NCBI RefSeq assembly: GCF_946886695.1
Contig: NZ_CAMPJD010000077.1
Coordinates: 1 to 10,434, forward strand
Direction of reading: 5' to 3'
Source of the DNA: an uncultured Pseudoxanthomonas sp.
GTDB taxonomy: Bacteria; Pseudomonadota; Gammaproteobacteria; Xanthomonadales; Xanthomonadaceae
Length of the DNA stretch: 10,434 nucleotides
Of the stretch, positions 8,090-10,434 are shown piece by piece. The stretch's first letter is position 1. Every line of letters starts with the position of its first letter. Under the pieces are notes generated by a model. That model saw nothing but the letters and a program-made list of their open reading frames with translations, did not search any database and had not been told where the DNA came from. The position numbers were made by a program, and so were the translations under genes.

Positions 8090-8812
8090 TCAGAACGAGG
8101 CCTGCAGCGCCGCTTCCACGCGCGAGCCGGCCAGCCCCGGGAACAGCGTCTTCGCGCTGCTGTCGGTGGCGTGCGCAGTAACGCGCAGCTCGAACGGCGC
8201 CTTGAACGCCCACACGGCGCCCAGCTGTGCGTGTGCGTAGCTGTCGTCATAGGCGTCGTCCAGCCAGTAGTAACCGGCAGCAGCTTCCAGGCGGACCTGT
8301 TCGCTCAGCGGAAACTTGGCGCCCAGCTGCGCATAGGCGCCCGCTTCGTCGGTCGCGAGCGCTTCGGTGGAGTAGCCCAGCTGCGCCCAGTAGTTCTGCT
8401 TCCAGGTCAGCGTGCCGATGGCCTCGGTCCAGTTGAGGTCGACCGTCGTGGACGGATACCGGTAGTGGGTGAGGTTGACGTCGAGCGCCCAGTCCTCGGA
8501 CAGCGTCCCGCCCCAGCCGACGGTGACGTCGATCTCACTGCTGGCCTTCGTTTCCGGGGCGAACTCGACGTTCGAGCCCCAGATCGCGCCGTACAGACCG
8601 TTGTCGGCCGTGGCCTTGAAGCCCGCCTGCACCGCAGGATCGCCCTGCGTCTGCGTGGTGCCACGCCACACGTAGTCGGTGGTGATGGCGCCGGAACCGG
8701 TGAAGGTGGCAGCCGTGGCGGACGAGGCGGCGGCCAACAGCAGACCGGCGGCGAGAGAAGAAACGACGAACGCAGGCATTCGCCTGCGTGAAACGGAGGA
8801 AATGAAAGACAT
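8090..8812 (-). CDS. TorF-type (gcw_chp) outer-membrane porin, first gene of the kdp operon
   Basis: Predicted outer-membrane beta-barrel of 240 residues. The start at ATG 8812 gives a good signal peptide: basic n-region SRRR at 8-11, hydrophobic core about 13-29 (PAFVVSSLAAGLLLAAA) and a cleavage site near SATAA at 31-35. The mature protein opens with TGSGAITTDYVWRGTTQT, the hallmark start of the TorF/TIGR02001 putative porin family, followed by a GLYGAIWGSNVEF stretch also typical of it. Alternating polar and aromatic strands follow, and the protein ends in ALQASF with a terminal Phe, as barrel-assembly signals require. GGA lies eight bases upstream of the ATG. The gene ends eight bases before kdpF, so it is almost certainly transcribed with kdpFABC. 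I infer a channel for K+ or other cations under K+ limitation; the family's substrate is not established. The GTG at 8866 would put residues before the signal peptide and is less likely. Confidence 0.88.
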   Translation of the reverse strand: MSFISSVSRRRMPAFVVSSLAAGLLLAAASSATAATFTGSGAITTDYVWRGTTQTQGDPAVQAGFKATADNGLYGAIWGSNVEFAPETKASSEIDVTVGWGGTLSEDWALDVNLTHYRYPSTTVDLNWTEAIGTLTWKQNYWAQLGYSTEALATDEAGAYAQLGAKFPLSEQVRLEAAAGYYWLDDAYDDSYAHAQLGAVWAFKAPFELRVTAHATDSSAKTLFPGLAGSRVEAALQASF

Positions 8813-8824
8813 GAGTGCGATCCA

Positions 8825-8842
8825 GGCGGAAGACGTTCCGCC
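8825..8842 (-). repeat. Perfect 7-bp inverted repeat in the porin leader
   Basis: GGCGGAA and TTCCGCC are separated by four bases (18 bp in total), ending 13 bases before the porin ATG and one base before its GGA ribosome binding sequence. In mRNA this would be a strong GC-rich hairpin abutting the initiation region; in DNA it could be an operator dyad. The symmetry is seen directly; its role is inference. Confidence 0.6.
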
Positions 8843-8868
8843 GACCGCGAAAGTCTGGTCCCGCACCG

Positions 8869-8874
8869 CATAAA
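8869..8874 (-). promoter_or_regulatory. Possible -10 element (TTTATG) of the porin-kdp promoter
   Basis: TTTATG is the only AT-rich hexamer between the tandem TTTACG element and the porin ATG. It lies 26 bases downstream of that element and would place transcription start near 8862, giving a leader of about 50 bases. There is no -35-like hexamer at the correct distance, as expected for an activator-dependent promoter. It could instead be a third, weaker TTTA-type half-site. Confidence 0.3.
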
Positions 8875-8900
8875 GCCGCCATGCGCTTCCCGCGCACCGC

Positions 8901-8917
8901 CGTAAATTCGGCGTAAA
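8901..8917 (-). promoter_or_regulatory. Tandem TTTACG-N5-TTTACG element, probable KdpE operator
   Basis: On the minus strand two identical hexamers read TTTACG-CCGAA-TTTACG, an 11-bp direct repeat. The known E. coli KdpE site upstream of kdpF has the same build, TTTATA, five bases, then TTTACA. The element sits in the only intergenic gap upstream of the operon that contains kdpE itself. AT-rich hexamers repeated with one-turn spacing are rare in this GC-rich background. The sequence is seen directly; binding by KdpE is inferred from site architecture and context. Confidence 0.65.
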
Positions 8918-8932
8918 GCGGCGTGCCTGGCC

Positions 8933-10120
8933 TCAGCCTGCGTCGCGCGCCTGCGTCGCAGGCGCACCCAGCACGTACTCCGCATCCTGGTCGAAGGTGG
9001 GTGCCGCGAATGGCGCCGGCCCGGGTGTGCGGCCGAAGGCGATCGGCCGGGTGACGCCGCGGTAGCTGCCTACGATGGGATGCGCGATCTCGGCCACCAT
9101 GTCCTCGGCCAGCACCTGCGGATGCTCGAACATATCCTCGACGCGGCGCGCGGCTGCACAGGGCACCTCGTCGCCGAAGTGGGCTTCCCACTCCATCGCG
9201 CTGCGCGCCTGCAGCGCCGCATGCAGCTGCGGCACGATCCCGGCGGCATGCTGGGCCCGCTTGCGCACAGTGTCGTAGCGCGGATCGTCCGCCAGTGCAT
9301 CCAGCCCGGTCAGCCGGCACAGCGCCTTCCAGAAACGCTGCGTGTTCGCGGACAGGTACAGGTAACCCTCGCGCGCGGGATGGATGCCGGTGACGCCGCC
9401 CGAACGCATGTCGCGGCCGATGTCCAGGGCCTCACCTTCGGCCCAGATCATGCGCGCCGACTGCATGGTCAACGCGCTGCGCAGCAGCGACACGCCGACG
9501 AACTGGCCAAGCCCACTGCGTTCGCGTTCGTACAGCGCCGACGACACGCCGGCAGCGAGCAGTGCGGCCGCGTAGTAGTCCACCACCGAGCCGTAGATGA
9601 TTTCGGGTGCACCGCCGCGCTTGCCCTGCAGCGTGCACATGCCGGTCATGGTCTGCAGCACCTGGTCGTAGCCAGCCTTGTCCTTCATGGGCCCGTGCTC
9701 GCCATAGCCGGTAACCGCGCAGTAGATCAGGCGCGGATTGATCACCGACAGGCGGTCGAAGTCGATCCCGAGCCGCTTCGGCACGCTGGGACGGAAGTTG
9801 TGCACCAGCACGTCGGCTTCGCGCACCAGCCGCAGCAGCGCGGCGTGCCCGGCCGGCTGCTTCAGGTCCAGTACCACGCCCTGCTTGCTGCGGTTCACGC
9901 CGAGGAATGCCCGGCTCTCCTTCTCCAGGGTGGATGGGTACTGGCGCAGGTTGTCGCCGTCCGGCGGCTCCACCTTGATGACGTCGGCGCCCTGGTCGGC
10001 CAGCAGCGTGCAGCCATAGGGGCCGGCGATATAGGCGCTCAGGTCGAGCACTTTCACGCCGCTGAGCGGCCCCGCCGGACCCTGGCGAAGACGCGAACGG
10101 AAGGGAGACGCGTTGTCCAT
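8933..10120 (-). CDS. Class III CoA-transferase (CaiB/BaiF/Frc family)
   Basis: Cytosolic enzyme of 395 residues, the usual family length, that would move CoA between a CoA thioester and a carboxylic acid. The N-terminus PLSGVKVLDLSAYIAGPYG (18-36) and LADQGADVIKVEPPDGD (40-56) are classic family motifs. NRSKQGVVLDLKQPAG follows at 76-91. D181 in YGSVVDYYAA corresponds to the Asp that forms the covalent anhydride intermediate in formyl-CoA transferase. The C-terminal region (about 325-365) with a FEHPQVLAEDMV motif is also typical. The start at ATG 10120 is fixed by an AAGGAGG ribosome binding site eight bases upstream; the open frame further upstream (to 10417) does not look like this family. 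The substrate cannot be told from sequence. It is not obviously connected to K+ transport: 120 bases and a separate operator region divide it from the kdp operon. Confidence 0.93.
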   Translation of the reverse strand: MDNASPFRSRLRQGPAGPLSGVKVLDLSAYIAGPYGCTLLADQGADVIKVEPPDGDNLRQYPSTLEKESRAFLGVNRSKQGVVLDLKQPAGHAALLRLVREADVLVHNFRPSVPKRLGIDFDRLSVINPRLIYCAVTGYGEHGPMKDKAGYDQVLQTMTGMCTLQGKRGGAPEIIYGSVVDYYAAALLAAGVSSALYERERSGLGQFVGVSLLRSALTMQSARMIWAEGEALDIGRDMRSGGVTGIHPAREGYLYLSANTQRFWKALCRLTGLDALADDPRYDTVRKRAQHAAGIVPQLHAALQARSAMEWEAHFGDEVPCAAARRVEDMFEHPQVLAEDMVAEIAHPIVGSYRGVTRPIAFGRTPGPAPFAAPTFDQDAEYVLGAPATQARDAG

Positions 10121-10128
10121 GGAAGAAG

Positions 10129-10135
10129 CCTCCTT
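10129..10135 (-). promoter_or_regulatory. Strong ribosome binding site of the CoA-transferase gene
   Basis: The minus strand reads AAGGAGG, a near-perfect anti-16S match, eight bases before ATG 10120. This decides the start codon against the longer open frame that reaches 10417. Confidence 0.85.
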
Positions 10136-10199
10136 CAGCCGCCGCCGCGACGGCAACGACAAGTCTGTGCCACGTGGCGGGCCGGATACAGCCAGCCGC

Positions 10200-10229
10200 C
10201 ATATTTTCTTCTGCCACAAATTATTGCGA
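10200..10229 (-). promoter_or_regulatory. AT-rich patch, possible promoter of the CoA-transferase gene
   Basis: Within the 121-base gap 10121-10241 about 30 bases are clearly AT-rich (AATAATTTG ... GAAAATATGG on the minus strand), unlike the surrounding GC-rich DNA. They lie about 80 to 110 bases upstream of the CoA-transferase ATG. I could not find a convincing pair of -35 and -10 hexamers at standard spacing, so only the base composition supports this. The rest of the gap shows nothing but the ribosome binding site. Confidence 0.25.
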
Positions 10230-10241
10230 GCGCCGGTGTCT

Positions 10242-10434
10242 TCATGCCGGTGGCAACGACAGCCAGGTGAGGCGCCATGCGCCATCCTCGCGGCCGCCCG
10301 CGCGGAAATAGGGCCAGAACAGCAGTGGCGCGCGATAACCCAGTTGCATGGCGATACCCGCGCCATCTTCGCCATCGCTGACGGGCAGCACCTGCAGCCA
10401 ATCGTCCTGGGGACCATCCGGCAGCCGGATGGTC
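10242..10434 (-). CDS. 3' end of an unrecognised gene (63 C-terminal residues)
   Basis: An open frame enters from the right edge and stops at TGA 10242. The 63 visible residues run from TIRLPDGPQDDWLQVLPVSDG to a C-terminus of WRLTWLSLPPA. Third codon positions are mostly G or C and the protein is well mixed in composition, unlike the Arg/Ala/Ser-rich shadow frames here, so I believe it is coding. There is a Trp-rich pattern (DDWL, LLFWPYF, WRLTWL) and no membrane span or known motif that I can name. It ends 121 bases before the CoA-transferase start on the same strand, so the two could share a transcript or be independent. I see no terminator hairpin with a T tract after it. No function is proposed. 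Confidence 0.6.
   Translation of the reverse strand, partial: TIRLPDGPQDDWLQVLPVSDGEDGAGIAMQLGYRAPLLFWPYFRAGGREDGAWRLTWLSLPPA

Noticed and set aside
8813..8866. GTG start of the porin at 8866.
   Set aside because: It would place 18 residues before a complete signal peptide and would leave the hairpin and probable promoter inside the coding region.
8898..8913. CGCCG-TAAATT-CGGCG dyad as a terminator for the CoA-transferase gene.
   Set aside because: Only a five-base stem with no T tract after it. It overlaps the tandem TTTACG element, which explains the AT-rich core better.
9080..10270. Plus-strand open frame of 396 codons antisense to the CoA-transferase.
   Set aside because: Shadow frame with the same His/Arg/Gln bias, whereas the minus-strand frame has full family motifs and a strong ribosome binding site.
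10121..10417. N-terminal extension of the CoA-transferase frame up to 10417.
   Set aside because: The extra residues are Arg/Cys/Ala-rich without family resemblance, overlap a better coding frame at 10242-10434, and a strong ribosome binding site precedes ATG 10120.

Overview
The window is high-GC bacterial DNA with tightly packed genes, all on the minus strand. Protein wording in KdpD, KdpA and KdpB, together with the GC-rich codon use, fits a gammaproteobacterium of the Xanthomonadaceae (Stenotrophomonas or Pseudoxanthomonas type). This placement comes from recollection of the family, not from a search.

Read in the direction of transcription (high to low coordinates), the layout is as follows. 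(1) The 3' end of an unrecognised gene (10434-10242). (2) A 121-base gap with an AT-rich patch and a strong ribosome binding site. (3) A class III (CaiB/BaiF/Frc) CoA-transferase (10120-8933). (4) A 120-base regulatory gap (8932-8813) with a tandem TTTACG-N5-TTTACG element that matches the architecture of the E. coli KdpE operator, plus a perfect 7-bp dyad just ahead of the next start codon. (5) One compact operon: a TorF-type (gcw_chp) outer-membrane porin, kdpF, kdpA, kdpB, kdpC, an unlisted 51-codon single-membrane-span ORF, kdpD, and kdpE, which runs off the left edge a few codons before its expected end.

The operon encodes the high-affinity K+ uptake ATPase KdpFABC and its own two-component control system. 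KdpD senses K+ limitation and passes phosphate to KdpE, which most likely binds the tandem element and activates the operon, including its own genes. KdpA is the K+-selective channel-like subunit, KdpB the P-type ATPase, KdpC the accessory subunit and KdpF a stabilising peptide. All key catalytic and filter motifs look intact.

The less ordinary parts are the outer-membrane porin at the head of the operon, which suggests that outer-membrane passage is co-regulated with the inner-membrane pump; the small membrane ORF between kdpC and kdpD; and the operator and leader hairpin before the porin. I saw no mobile element, CRISPR array, tRNA or rRNA, and no gene-free stretch longer than about 125 bases.
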